Part shown: one piece after another, positions 20,034-32,139 of the stretch
Numbering within the stretch: position 1 is the stretch's first letter
Layout: each line of letters starts with the position of its first letter
Program-made: the position numbers and the translations under genes
Assembly (NCBI GenBank): GCA_002794775.1
Contig: NBAY01000058.1
Span: forward strand, 226,902 to 290,901
Reading direction: 5' to 3'
DNA: 64,000 nt
From: Porodaedalea pini
Taxonomy: Eukaryota; Basidiomycota; Agaricomycetes; Hymenochaetales; Hymenochaetaceae
The notes under the pieces: generated by a model
Databases searched by the model: none
What the model saw: the letters and a program-made list of their open reading frames with translations, nothing else
What the model was told of the DNA's origin: nothing

Positions 20034-20822
20034 AGCTATGACCAAGGACTATTTGTTATCTGCTTGACTCGTTGACGTGGTTGGGAGAAAGGGGGATGTC
20101 TTGCCGAGTGAGAAAGGGGCACGCTGCGCTGCCTGCGCACCACGTACACCCATTGAGATTATTATAACGCAGTTCGACCGGAACCGCCTTGACATAACAA
20201 TGACTCACCGGTCCCAGTATTCATGTCTTGACCACTGAAACGCTGTCTCGTCCCCAGGAAAGAGATCAATTAGGCTGAAGATTAAAGTCGGGTTTGGATT
20301 TGCTCATTGGGCTAGCTTGGTCCCACGTTTTAAAGTTTATCTTCCCGGCATTCTGCGCGCTCGGTCGAGAATGATCATGTTTTGAGGAACGAACGTCTGT
20401 GTTCAGCACCTACCAGAGAAAACATAAATGCTTCTGTTAGAAATATAACTACACTGGCAAGATTGCACGAGGTGGAAGCTTTACTTCCTTCAAGCTGATG
20501 GTCGATCATCGATCATTAAAGTGTCCCACCTCATTTCACTTCTACGCTTCGTTGCACGGGCGCCAGGACTTATTTGAACATATTCATTGTCATTCATTCA
20601 GACTGATGCACATTTCGACAGTCCGATTCGATACACAGTAAACGAAGAAGCTTACGTGGGAAACACGAGAAAGGACACCAGTTCAAATCTGATATATCCT
20701 ACAATTTCCTTTATCTTGTTCTTAGAGGTCTTCAGGAGACAGAGAAACGGGAAAAAGAGGAGTTTAACCCAGAGATAAGTAAGTGGGTATCGTAAGGACT
20801 TCTTCCACAGACGTCGGCGGAT
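20034..20822. other. Intergenic, no feature recognised
   Basis: Upstream of the BTB gene and downstream of the secreted-protein gene. No coding potential above chance in either strand. Confidence 0.5.
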
Positions 20823-21945
20823 CTACGACCCGGAATCGGCGGTACATGCGGTCCCCTTCTTGTAATTGAACAGAGACGGGTCGATGTCCGGCGGGGAGTT
20901 GGCGCTAGCGCTCGCCTGCTGCGCAGCCGCGGCGAGCTGGTTCATAGAATTCTGCGCCGCATCGATAAGTTGGTTCACGGTCTGCTGGTTCTCTTTGTTG
21001 AGGCCCTTCAGCTTCTGGACGTTGCCGTTGCCGTCCTCGACGAGGGACAAGATCTTCTGGATACTATTTATATATAAGTTCTCAATATTGAGTTGAAAAG
21101 AAATCTATGGTGGGAGAGAGACTCACTCGTTCGTCTGGTTTGCGACTTGCTGCACGCTGAAGTCTGCGCCGAATTGGTCGATCGTGTTCTCGAGGCTCAC
21201 CAAAACTGGCTGAATCTGGTTCACCAAGTCCTCGACAGGTTCCAGGCCAGTACCATTCAGCCCACCGATGCCATTCGTGAGGTTTGTCAGCCCGGCTTGC
21301 GTGTCGAGTAGGAATTTGTACGTATTTAGGCTAGCTGGAGTAACGTGTTAGCTAGGTTTCTAAGTCACCATGTTCGAGCGGTCGGCTTACCGATCGTCCT
21401 GGCACTATTTGAGAGCTAAGACATAAGATCAGCATATTATCCATCTAAAATAGTCACTCGAGCAAATGCACTTACTGCCTGGATCAACGCAGTTGTTGTT
21501 GAATTAGGCAGCTGTCCCCCCACGAGATCGTTGACCATCTCCACCAGCCCCGCAGTGCCCGCCGATTGCAGACCGAGCATCTTTCGCGCGCCCGCAACAG
21601 CGCGGTCGCCGATAGTCGTCGTCCCGCCGGCCGACTCGCCCGCGGCGAGTTGTTGGAAGAAGGACTTTACATGTGAGCCTAGATTTTTATTTCACGCACA
21701 AAGACGAATGTGAAATTAGTTTATATTACTCGGCGAAGCAAAGGGGAAAAGAGGGACGTACAAGGTGCCGGATTATCCGTCAGTGCGTTTGTGACCTGCG
21801 CCGCTAGCTCGTCGATCGTTGACCCCGTCACTTGCAGCGTCTCCTCGAACAGGCCTCTTCGCTTTAATAAGAGTCGCGGGATGGGCGTCGAGAAGACGGG
21901 TATCGTGACCAGAATAGCGGAGGCAATGCACAGAGACCACCGCAT
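20823..21945 (-). CDS. Secreted protein of unknown function
   Basis: Five exons by splice-site reading: 21762-21945, 21476-21678, 21391-21415 (25 nt), 21127-21334 and 20823-21063. All introns are GT-AG and phases are consistent. The protein starts MRWSLCIASAILVTIPVF, a clear signal peptide. It continues with helical, Ala/Asn/Gln/Thr-rich sequence (TGSTIDELAAQVTNALTDNP, TNGIGGLNGTGLEPVEDLVN, QQTVNQLIDAAQNSMNQLAA) and ends SLFNYKKGTACTADSGS. Two Cys, several N-glycosylation sequons, no catalytic motif. It recalls small helical fungal cell-surface proteins but I cannot name a family. Confidence 0.8.
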
Positions 21946-22817
21946 AACAAACTCGTGCTCAGAAAAGACTCGAAAGTATTGGTGAAAGGGATGGGGAATT
22001 TGATTCGTGAAAAGAGGCTGCAAAATTTGTAGCTCGTGTGAGCTGCATTTCGTTCCAGAACGGTCAACACTCACCGTCCCTGCGCCGATGTTACTCAAAG
22101 GACAGACAACGAGCGTCGGCTCGAATAGAAACGAAGGGTGTGTATCAAAGAAAGTGTGAATGAAGTAGCTCCCAGAGCACAGGTAGCGTCAGCGTACGTC
22201 TCAGCGTTAGTATGCCGAAAGAAAGAGGAAGGGGGGAAAGTGTAGGAAAAGCTGCATCCGTGCCCTGCTCTCATTTGCATGCGCATTCTGAATATTCGGA
22301 GTCGGTCGGGGTTGTGCGAGTCGCCATGAAAGTGCGAGGTGCCCTGGCTAGGGGGGTCGTCAAGGACCATGGCCGGAAGAAACTGTAACAGTCGCGTTCG
22401 CACCGCGCGGAGGCAATTCTTTATAGCAAAGTTACCACTCAACCGGGGTTCTGGGGTTTGATCGAGGGATCTTCCGCAGAGACGTGTCTGGGTTTGTCAA
22501 TCGCACGTATATCAACTCGGCCGAGATTAGACCATTGGGCCATGGGTGCCCTGTGATGGGAAAATAGAATGCCTTCGGATAGTTTACTTATAGATCACTC
22601 GTCGGCACGCGATGTACGATGCCACAAAGCTTCCATCGTAGCTTTTTTCAGTTCAATGAGTACATGAATAGCACAGACCACCAAATTTATCTGCGAATCG
22701 TGAGCTCATCACTAGCCAAAAATAAATAACGCAAAACTCACAGAAACGTAATGTCATTCTCCTAAATATCTTATCCCAAAAGACCCAATTCATACATTTT
22801 ATCCATTCATCTATATC
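21946..22817. other. Intergenic, no feature recognised
   Basis: Promoter side of the secreted-protein gene and 3' side of the kinase gene that follows. A 115-codon minus-strand frame at 22095-22442 has no recognisable sequence. Confidence 0.45.
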
Positions 22818-23847
22818 TCACTCCAGCTGCGAAATGTCCCAAACCGCCCTCGCAGCCCTCTCAAACACCTCGTCCATGCCCATCTCCTCGCACTCGATCA
22901 GTACGAGGCGCTTTACGAAGTCACCAGGGGCGCCATGCTCGAGGTCGCCATCCACGAACATGCGCGTATGAGCGCGGACATAAGCGGGATAGACAATCTG
23001 GTCGAAGTAGTGCGGCGGGTCACGCCAGAGGGTGCCCTCTGGGTCGGATTGTGCTAGGTGTGAGTATCAGCTTGGCTTGGGGTTTATAAATGGAGGATGA
23101 GAGACTGGGAAGAGAGGGAGGATACCTGCAGTGTGGTACCCGTGTCGTTCGTGTCGCCGTTTCTTGAGGACGTCGTATGATGCGCGGAGGAATATACGCG
23201 CGTCCAGCGAGTCGATCACTTCCTCATCCCAGTACAGTAGAAACCCATCGACGAGGCCCCAGATCACCTTGTCGCCCTTCTCTTCGTGCTGCCTCGTCAA
23301 GCGATCGAACATCTCCTTCCATTGCTCGAAGGTCTCCTTGCTGAGCGAGACGTCCTTCTGCTCATTAAGATGATCATGTGACTTGTGCGAGTCAGGGATA
23401 GCGCCCGACTGCTTGATCTCCTTCACAAATGTGCGCATTCGTGGCCAGTCTATCGCACCTGGCGCATCGTCCCAGTCCTGTACACCATATTCTGGATGGA
23501 TTGGCACGAGCTCTTGGGGCTTGTAACAAATGAACTTCTGTCATATCTGGTACATCGCAATGCGACTTACAGGTGCAAAGTCCTAAGACGGATTAATTTC
23601 TTGAAAATTTTCTCGCGAAAGAGTCTACAACGCACATCCTGGTGAATAATGATGCTATTCGGAATGCATCTTCGCAAATGTTTTGCTAGAGTCGTTTTGC
23701 CTGAGCATGTCGCACCCCTGCTCTTCCAAAAATAAAAGAAATGGAGCTTCACTCTATTAAGTATTCATTTCACAAAACTAGATTCTCGTACCCCACGCCG
23801 ACAAGTATAACGCGTTGTCGAAGTTCACTGGAGTTCGCGGTGCTCAT
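22818..23847 (-). CDS. NRK1: Nicotinamide riboside kinase
   Basis: Five exons: 23792-23847, 23636-23717, 23571-23582 (12 nt), 23126-23519 and 22818-23053. The P-loop GGATCSGKTTLAKHL is near the N-terminus, followed by IIIHQD-DFAP, where DFAP is a whole 12 nt microexon. Then come QELVPIHPEYGVQDWDDAPG, a region around VIWGLVDGFLLYWDEEV, and RHGYHTA. The last exon contains DPEGTLWRDPPHYFDQIVYP, the family's conserved metal/substrate region. This fits the uridine-kinase-like NRK family, which phosphorylates nicotinamide riboside for NAD salvage. The frame is intact and length about 260 residues is normal. Confidence 0.9.
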
Positions 23848-24039
23848 CGAAGTCGGAGGGTAAGCGCGAGTCACGTACGTGCTAGCAACGATTCCTTACA
23901 TAACACTCGAAGCCTCTTTGCGACACTCGTCCTGGCGTCCTCTCCTCTCCTCTCCTCCAATCTGTTTATCCCTCCTACTTCTCTACCATAACCGTGCTTT
24001 TGATTCCGTGATTTTTGACTGTGCTCGCTCTTTGGGAAA

Positions 24040-25781
24040 ATGCTGAGTAGATGCAAGGGAAAACCTGCGACGAGCTGCGTGAGGTGTATTGCAATCCGTG
24101 AGCGTGCTTTTCTAGTTCACGGTTTTAGCAGGTATTCAATAGGGCGTTTTTAGCCGCTTCAACTTCATCCTTCTCTCGTGCGCCTTCGACAACAGAAAGG
24201 CAACAAGAAGCTGCTAAAAATCGAGAGGACGAAGTCTGGAAGAGCGTGCTCAAGGCCATCCCAACGTCGTCTAGATGGCAGACACTTCCAAGGTATAGAC
24301 AGCGCGACGCACTTGATCCAGATTTCTTCTCTTCGAGGAGGATGGGGCAGTCAAGAAAATATACTACAGACGCGAAGCAAGGGGGCAGCTCACGACCGTC
24401 GTGAGTCCGTCGACCCTACACTATAATTTGCATCTACCTCTAAACTCTTCTTAGCCCGGACGAACCGGACTCGCTGTTCAATTCGTCGCAATCCGCTTGG
24501 GACCATGTATTCGACAACATCGACAACATGCCGCCGCTAGACAGCTTGCCCACCACTCCGCGTCCGCGCTCGTCCATCCGCGCATCCTCCTCCGACGCCA
24601 TGAACTCGCGCCGCCAAACGATGACCGCGCGTGAGATCGACGCGTTCAACAACATGTTCAACATGATCTTTAACGCCGTGTCCCGCAGCGATCAAGCCGG
24701 GACCGGGACCGATTCAACAAGCACGAGCACGACTGCACGCCCGCGGATCGCTGCGGATAGACGCGCAGACAAGGCGGCGCGCCATGACCCGCTGAGCGGC
24801 GTAGGGATTGGGAGCGGGCCCGAAGGCACGTCGAGCGTAGGCGACCTGTTTGGAAAGCTGCGACGTGTCTCGCGCACGTACAGATGGTCCCCGGCAGAGG
24901 ACGCGGAGCTGGAGCGCAAGACGGCACAAATGGAGCTGTGCGAGACCGACCAGCAGCTGCTTGATTGGGCTGCGCACGAGGTCTTTGAGGAATCCGCGCG
25001 CTATGAAGAAGTCGCTCGGCAGGCGGTCGTACGCGCCGAGTCTGGTTCAGCACCATCACCCGAATCCAACTCAGACCCGTCAAAGCCACAACCCGACCCA
25101 AATCCGTCCCCGTCCCCGAATCCCACCTCCTCTTTCTCCTCGCCTCTCCCCCTCCAACCACCCGCCTACCCGCACCTGCTCGCAGCGCTTATGCGCACCT
25201 TCCGGGACAAATTCCGCGACCCGCATCTCGCGCTCTCCATCTTCGCGCACGCCCGCTCGCGCTCCATCGCCTCCTTCGTCTTCGGCTGCACCGCGCCGGC
25301 GTACAACGAGCTGCTCCGCACGCTCTGGGCGGCCTTCCGCGACCTGCGCGGCGTCGCGGACGCGCTCAGCGAGATGCGTGTGAACGGGATTGCGCCTGAC
25401 GCACGCACACGCGCGCTCGTAGAGGAGCTGCGCCGCGAGGTCGGCGCGCGCACCGTGTGGCAAGAAGAGCGCAACATCGGCACGGGAGAGGTGTTCGAGC
25501 TGCTTAACCAGATCGAGACGCTTAGTCGCAAGCCCGTAAAGGCAGATAGGGATCAACGGCAGAAGAAGGGGAAGCACCAGGGAAAGAACAAGTCGAGGCG
25601 CTGGAGGACGTCGTCGGCAGAGCAATGGAAGTCGGGCTCAGACGGAGATTCCGGCGGGAAATATAAGTTCGGGGAGTGGGACTTCAGCAGGTCTGCGGGA
25701 AGGAAGTCGGATCGTAGAACGTCCGATCGCGACAGGCATTCTGCACCACCAGCGGAATCAAATAGGCTCGCATTCGAGTAG
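24040..25781 (+). CDS. Mitochondrial Mtf2-like protein
   Basis: Exons 24040-24078, about 24129-24400 and 24455-25781. Introns are GTGAGG...TTTTAG and GTGAGT...TCTTAG, with phases matching. The N-terminus (MLSRCKGKPATSC, then FNRAFLAASTSSFSRAPS) is basic and Ser/Ala-rich, as in a mitochondrial presequence. The C-terminal half is helical and pentatricopeptide-like: LMRTFRDKFRDPHLALSIFA, YNELLRTLWAAFRDLRGVAD and ALSEMRVNGIAPDARTRALV. This matches the Mtf2/Nam1 C-terminal region of fungal mitochondrial RNA-processing factors. The tail is basic. Function in mitochondrial RNA metabolism is an inference from the family. Confidence 0.75.
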
Positions 25782-26104
25782 TTTGTCCTGATTGCACAAA
25801 ATTATCCATTATTGCATACACACAAAAGCAAGGCGAGCCAAAGAAAAACTATTAGTAGGGTACAGAAATCTGACAATATCATCTAATAAAATAAGCCATT
25901 AGAAGAGCAGCTGGTATAAAAATCGTGGTGGGAATATAACGGAATTGGGAGGGAATCACAGAAAGACAGATGCGAGGAAAGCGGGAAGTTTGAACTGAAT
26001 AAGAATGTATCCGTAAACAACAGAGCAGAAAACAGCAGTAACGAGTAAGAACAGAAACAAGCGGGAAGCAGAAGGAAAGTCTCGAATTACGAGAGGCCCG
26101 GAGT
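25782..26104. other. Convergent 3' ends
   Basis: AT-rich spacer between the stop codons of the Mtf2-like gene (plus) and the RhoGAP gene (minus). It presumably holds both 3' UTRs. No gene seen. Confidence 0.6.
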
Positions 26105-29100
26105 CTACCGGACAGGACGACGGTTGCGGGGCTTTGAGGCGTTGATAGCAGTTCCGAGACCGTGTTTGGGCACGTATCCAGGATCCACTCTATTGCACTT
26201 CAGATGCAGTAAGAGATTATGGACGAACATCTGTTCGTATCTGTAAACAAACACCAGCTCAGAACGGAAGCCACAATGACAAAGGGGCATAATACGTACG
26301 GAGCATTAGTGAACACGACAGTCATCGACTCCGAGTCGCATCTTAGCAAATTCGGCGCCATCACAAGCGCTAAATTCGCACTCGTCATCTTCGTCACCGC
26401 CTGTATTTTCTCTTCGAGAAACAGCTGCAAAAAGCTGATGACAAACAGCACGACCCGGCGATGGATCGTCGGCAGGCGCGACACCATCGCTACACACGCC
26501 TCGGGATCCTTCGCGCACGCGACACAGTCGTTGTACAGCTCCGTCGGCACGAGTGGGTCGCACAGCTCGCGCAGCCACAGTTTCAGCAGGCTCGCGGGCA
26601 CGTGTGGGTTGTCGACGCCCTCGAGGTTATAGTATCCACGCTCGATACGGATCTTGAGCTCCGAGACGCTGTCGCCGTCGCCTGGGATGCGGAAGATGCC
26701 CTCGGACTTCGTCCCACCCAGAGCAAGGATTCCATCTGCAAGGAAGGGAAGGATGATCGGCACCTGCAGGTGTGGGTAGCTGCGCTCCTGCAGACGGACG
26801 ACAGCGTCCAGTGATTCACCAAATGTCGAAGGGTTGAAGGCCGCGTCCTTAGCGAAGAGTTAGTAACTTATTTTTTCATTCACTATACAGAACTCTTCAC
26901 CGAAGCAGTCTCAATCTCAGCAATAGTGGGCGCCTTCCCCCGCGGGCCCTTCTTCGAGATGATCGAGAGGCGCTGCAGACAGTATTTCGCCATAACGTCC
27001 ACCCGGCCCTCCGTCTGCGCCGTATTCTGCTGGATGAACGACCGCAAATACGCCTCGAAGTTCTTCGACGGTGGAAACGTCACCAGTAAAACACACATCA
27101 GCTGCCAACCCCTAAATAAGCTCTCCCTTTACCAAACCAAATCGAGACATCAGCAATCATCCACACCCCTCTTCATGAAGACGACAAGTAAAGCCAAGGA
27201 CGAGAAACTCACGGATTTGCATTCCCCGTCAACTGCTTCACAAGCTGACAGTAGATCTCATCCCTCAGCTCCCCATGCGCAAGACCCTCACCAAGCAACC
27301 ACCTCTCCTCGTCCAGTACACCAGAGACCATGCTCGGCAGCGAGATCGAGCTCGCATTGAGCGACGTCACCGACGCAGTCGGCCCACCTGGCCCCAGATA
27401 CGAGTCGGAGGCCTGCTGACGCACGACTGGCCGGTCCCGGTCTCGGTCGCCCATAATGCGCTGAATGACCTTGAACACCTTCACCGCATCCTTATGCAGC
27501 ATCCGATTCAGCAGCAGGAGTGGAGATTGCAGGGGTGCCTTAACAACCTTGTATGAGTATGTACTTGGAATCTGATAGTGTACGCAAACGGACTTTTTGC
27601 CAGACCATCATCTTCTCCACTGGGATCTTCTTCCGAAAGATGAACCCCGTCCGATGGGTCGTGAAGTACTGCCGCGCGAATTCGCTCTGCACGAACTGCT
27701 GGATCTCGGACGCGAGTTCATCAGGCAGGACGGGGCGGCCTCTAAATAATCCAACATCAACATCAAATTATTCAGTAAAATGTGCAGACGCAATTAGATT
27801 CAGAATGAAACACACCCAGTACTGTACCGCGTCTCACCGCCCTCCATCGAGTTCTTCGAGTCAAGCAAGATCGGCTTGCCCTCCGCACGCGCCTTTACCG
27901 GGCTCATGTTCTGCGTCGCCTCTTTTCATTCCCCAGATTGCCAAAAAGAAAATATTCAAACAATCTCATAAGACAGCACATTAGGGGAAAAAAAATGAAG
28001 GTACTCACGAGTATCAAACATAGGCGTCCCGATATCCTGTGTCCGTATCGAGCTCTGCTGGTTCGCGCTCATGCTCCGGCGCGGGACCGGCATAGGCGGG
28101 GGCGGGATCCGGTTCTGGTTTTGACTTTGAGCGGATTTCATCGGCACACCGTAAATCCGCTCGACGCCCTTTCCCTTCGAGATTGACGGGAACGGCGAAT
28201 TGAGCGACACAGGCGACACGGGGCTCGTCGGCGTGGGAAGGATGTTCTCGCGCGCTTTTCCCATACTAGGGCTCGTCAGTCCGGTGCTGATGGTGAGTCC
28301 CTGCGCATCACGGTGCTCCAGTCCAGAAGCGCGCGAAACGGGGCGTGCGGGGGAGGAGACAGCCTGCGGCGCGAAGCTGATGTTGTTGAGCGTGCTATTG
28401 CCTTCGGCGTCCCCAAGGCCGTCACCGTGAGTATCTGAGACGGGAGTAGGGGGGACGGGAGACACAGGTGTAGGTGGGACATTTCCTCCGTGCGCAGGCG
28501 TAGAATCGCTCGCGATGCGAGATGCGAGCGCGGAGAGGCTCTGTTGTGGTTGCTGACGATGCCGTTGCCGGCCGGCTGAAGCAGACCTGCTACGTGCGCG
28601 GCCTATCGAGTCTTTTTCTTTCTCCCTCCCTCTTTCCATCTCTTTCTCCCGCTCCCGCTCTTTCTCCTCCCTCGCATCCTCCTGCCTAGCCCTCTCCTTC
28701 TCCCGCTGCATTTGCACCTCCCTCACCTCCCTCGCCCGCGCGGCCTTCTTCTCCGCTTTCGCCTTCGCCTCCGCATCAGACGCAGAGCCCTCCGTCTGGC
28801 TCTGGTACGGCGACGCAGGGATCGGCGGGAGATGTGTCCCGCCGAACCCGTGTGCGAGGTGGTGGTTGTGGTTGTAACTGTGGGCCGGGCGCTTCGGCGT
28901 CTGCATCTGCGGACCCGGTTTCGAGGTGGAAGAAGATGGGTTTACGAGTCGTACTGTGGGCATCGACGCTGGTACTCCTGCTGCCGCTCCCACGCCAGAT
29001 GTAGAAGCAGAAGCAGAGCGTCTCCGCATCGCCTTCTCCGCCGCCTCCCTGTCCACACCCTGCGCCCCATTCATGTTCCCGTCCTTTTGGTTAAAGTTGT

Positions 29101-30078
29101 TTGCCATGTTATCCGACGCTGCGCGGCGCACTGCAGGCCGTCCCCCAAGTTCTGCTGCGTTTGCGTTCCCAGACTGCGATTGTCGTTGTTCAGCATACGC
29201 TTTGACGGCGTCTGCGTCAAAGGCCTGCGAGTAGCGCGCGCTGAGGCGGCGGCACAGCGCCGTGTTCTATTCATTGCACATCACAAATCATGTATCAGCT
29301 GCCATCTGAAATAATTTAAGAATAAGATGGAAAGGAGAGGACGACTTACCTGAAGGATAGCGAGCGGGATGACGAACCCCTCGGGGCGCTCCCAGACTGT
29401 CTCGTTTGTCTTTGTGTGGTAGTAATACGGCAGTCCACCACGACTCTCGTCAACGAGCTCCCACCACTCGCCCTCCGCGCTCGGCGGGAGGCTGCCCATT
29501 TCATATGCATCATCAACAACACCAATAAAGCACAAGTCAAAGATAGACACCGCAATCAATCCGCATAATTATATATGACCAAGAAGAAAAGCCACAATCA
29601 ATCGGGGTGTCCATATGCAGACAAATCAAGTTATTAAAGGGCGGGACGCACACGAAGTTACCAACAGGTGGGTCCCAGCTGACCTGCCCCGTCGCAGGGC
29701 ACGCATAGAACGGCGTCTGGCTCTGCACGGCGAACGTCAAACGGGGTATCCTCATCAGCACACGACGATCGCATATTTAGAAAAAAATGCGGGTATATAA
29801 AAACGGCGCACCTGCGGCTCAATGAGCGTCACCCAGAAGTTCGCACCCCACGCGCTGTCGGTCTCCGCCGTCGGCGTCTGCACCACAGGGCTTTTGGGCG
29901 GGCGCGCGGTCGGGCTCGTTCCATTTGCAGAAGCCGGTGAAGCTGCCTGCTTCTGCGTCTGCTTTTGAGAATTCGGAGGGAATGCGCCGCCGTTGATGCT
30001 GAGCTGCGGTACTTGCGGCTGTGAGCGAGCCATTGGACCCGACGCGTCTGACGAGCCCGCGTTTCGCGCACTGAGCAT
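26105..30078 (-). CDS. WW-WW-MyTH4-RhoGAP protein (ARHGAP39/Vilse type)
   Basis: Multi-exon gene starting at the ATG at 30078 (MLSARNAGSSDASGP). WW domain 1 spans the exon 1/2 join (FWVTLIEPQ-SQTPFYACPATGQVSWDPP; exon 1 ends 29812). WW domain 2 is EWWELVDESRGGLPYYYHTK with NETVWERPEG (about 29390-29480). A long disordered section rich in Ser, Pro and an Arg/Glu/Lys helix follows (about 27990-29240). MyTH4 has WLLGEGLAHGELRDEIYCQL with VKQLTGNANP, then NFEAYLRSFIQQNTAQ. The RhoGAP domain has SEGIFRIPGDGDSVSELKIR with the arginine finger in FRI, and MTSANLALVMAPNLLR. It ends NASKPRNRRPVR. By family it stimulates GTP hydrolysis on Rho/Rac-type GTPases at sites chosen by the WW and MyTH4 domains. 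Confidence 0.9.
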
Positions 30079-30376
30079 AGCAGGTGAAAGGAAAAGGATA
30101 AGAGAAGAGACTGCGTTTTCTCTTCTCTCTCTTTCTTTTGATTGTTTTTGTGCTGTATGTCAGGGTGGACGTCGGCGTTGGTCAACAAGCGCCGCGTGTC
30201 TGTGGTCGGTGGGCGGTGGGCGGTGGACGTTGCCGTCCGAGCGCAGACAAAGGACGCGCCTCGTGTTTCCATCTCTCTTTTATTTCCCATTTTAGTTCTT
30301 TTGTTTTCCATACTTAGATAAGCATTTCTGCAGAAATTCCCACTTTCGGAAATCAGAGAATTTGCTCCCGCCAACC

Positions 30377-30678
30377 ATGTCCATGTCCACCCAACAGCAA
30401 CACCTCCCACAGCCAAGCACACAACAAGTCCAGCAAGAGTGCTTGAGCTGCCGAATCATCGGCACCACTGCGCTCGGTGCCGTCGGGCTCTACGCGCTGC
30501 AGCAGTCGCGTGCAGGCCAGCCAGGCTCACCTGCCGCGCGTCGCGTCATGGCGGGCGTCGGGCTGTGTTTCTTGGGCGCGAGCTATGTGAGGTGGTGAGT
30601 ACTAGCGGCTTCTTCAAATGTAAAAAGAGGAGCTGACTACGATTGATGTGTAGGAATAAATTCAGGTTGCATGCATGA
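30377..30678 (+). CDS. Small membrane protein, DMAC1/DUF4536-like
   Basis: Exon 1 30377-30594 and exon 2 30654-30678. The intron is GTGAGT...TGTAG, and without splicing the frame would stop at 30596. About 80 residues: a Gln-rich start, then QECLSCRIIGTTALGAVGLYAL, with a CxxC-like pair before the first hydrophobic helix. A second helix is RRVMAGVGLCFLGASYVRW. The pattern fits fungal relatives of the complex I distal membrane-arm assembly protein DMAC1. The identification is by pattern only. Confidence 0.65.
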
Positions 30679-30783
30679 TCAACTTGTACCGCTAAGGCTC
30701 GTGCTCTCATGTGTGCGCCTCAGCGTACTACCAATTGCTTGACCGGCCTCGATTCATTCCTGCTAGTACTAATCCATTTTATC

Positions 30784-31904
30784 TCACAAATTCGCAAACT
30801 TCGGCTTCCGCTTCTCCACGAACGCCTGCATGCCCTCTTTCTGGTCCTTCGTCGCAAACAGCGCATGGAACGCCCTCCGCTCAAACACCAGCCCCTCCCT
30901 CAACCCCAGCTCCCCCGCCTTCCGCACGCTCTCCTTCGCCGCACGCACCGCGACCTGGCTCTTCCCCGCAATCGTCGCCGCGAGCTGCACCGCCTCGTCC
31001 ACGACTTTCTGCGCCTCCGGCACCACGCGCGTGACGAGCCCCCAACGCTCCGCCTCCGCCGCACTGAACTTGCGCCCCGTGAGCACGAGCTCCATCGCGC
31101 GCGCCTGCCCCACGAGCCGCGTGAGCCGCTGCGTGCCGCCCGCCCCCGGGATCACCCCCAGGTTGATCTCCGGCTGCCCGAAGACGGCAGAGGGCGCGGC
31201 GAGCAGGATGTCACACATCATCGCGAGCTCGCACCCGCCGCCGAGCTGCATATATGCGTAGTTAATTATTATCTAGCTTGGGAGGGGCGTGAGAAGGACG
31301 TACGGCGTAGCCGCTGACGGCGGCGATGGTGGGCTTGCGTAGGTCGGCAAGCCGGTGCCAATTCGCGAGAAAGTCCTCCCTGCTCACATCATGGTCTACA
31401 CGTCGTATATCCATTCAGTCTCCTGTACCATACACCAAACCTAAAATAAGAATAAGATAAGAACCACTTACACTCCCTATCCTTCATCTCCTTAATATCC
31501 GCTCCAGCCGCAAACGCCTTCTCGCTCCCGGTAATCACAACAGCGCCCACGCTGCCGTCACGCTCCGCGCGGTCGAGCGCGTCGTTCAGCTCCGCAATCA
31601 GCGCGGCACAGAGCGCGTTGAGCGCCTTCGGACGATTGAGCGTGATGAGGGCGACGCCCGGCGCAGGTGCGCTAGCGAGGATGTGCGTGTAGGGCTCGGA
31701 CTCTGCGCGTGCGAGCCAGCTTTCGGGTGGGCGCTGTGAGGAGGAGGACGACATTGGTCGGACGAGTTTATTCGAGTTCGAATGTGAATCCGAGCGAGTC
31801 GGAGTGTGTGTGGTGCTTGTGAGAAGGACAGTCGAAGTGCGGACTGGCAGACGACGAGCAGAGGTGGTGAGTGCACGAGAGACGAGCGTGCGCGCTGCGG
31901 ACAT
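30784..31904 (-). CDS. Mitochondrial short-chain enoyl-CoA hydratase
   Basis: Three exons: 31472-31904, 31304-31395 and 30784-31245, with GT-AG introns. The N-terminus ([20 protein letters not shown]) is a typical mitochondrial presequence. Crotonase-fold landmarks: [31 protein letters not shown] (oxyanion hole), and [20 protein letters not shown]. The catalytic Glu pair is in GGGCELAM and [19 protein letters not shown]. It ends [17 protein letters not shown]. The enzyme hydrates trans-2-enoyl-CoA in beta-oxidation and branched-chain amino-acid breakdown. It looks intact. Confidence 0.95.
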
Positions 31905-32139
31905 GGTATAAGACTAAGTTCTGAGTGCAGCCCGAGGGAGCTTATAAATGCGCGTGCCCGGGTATATTCATGTGCAGACACGCTCTTATGACGACAGCGC
32001 GGCAAGCAGTACTAGTGGGTTTCAGACCAACACAAAGTGACAATGCCAGAGCTAGAGAACAGAAAGCAGGCTACAACACAGAGAAGATAACTTATAACTA
32101 GCAGGAAAGAACCAGTTTTGCTCTATACAGTGGTATACC

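Noticed and set aside
24670..25625. Long antisense frames opposite the Mtf2-like gene
   Set aside because: Arg/Ser/Ala-rich shadows caused by high GC third-position bias of the real gene on the plus strand.
28712..29314. 200-codon plus-strand frame opposite the RhoGAP gene
   Set aside because: Arg/His/Leu-rich shadow of the low-complexity disordered region; no family.
30709..31317. 202-codon plus-strand frame opposite enoyl-CoA hydratase
   Set aside because: Shadow of the conserved crotonase gene; His/Arg/Leu-rich, no domain.
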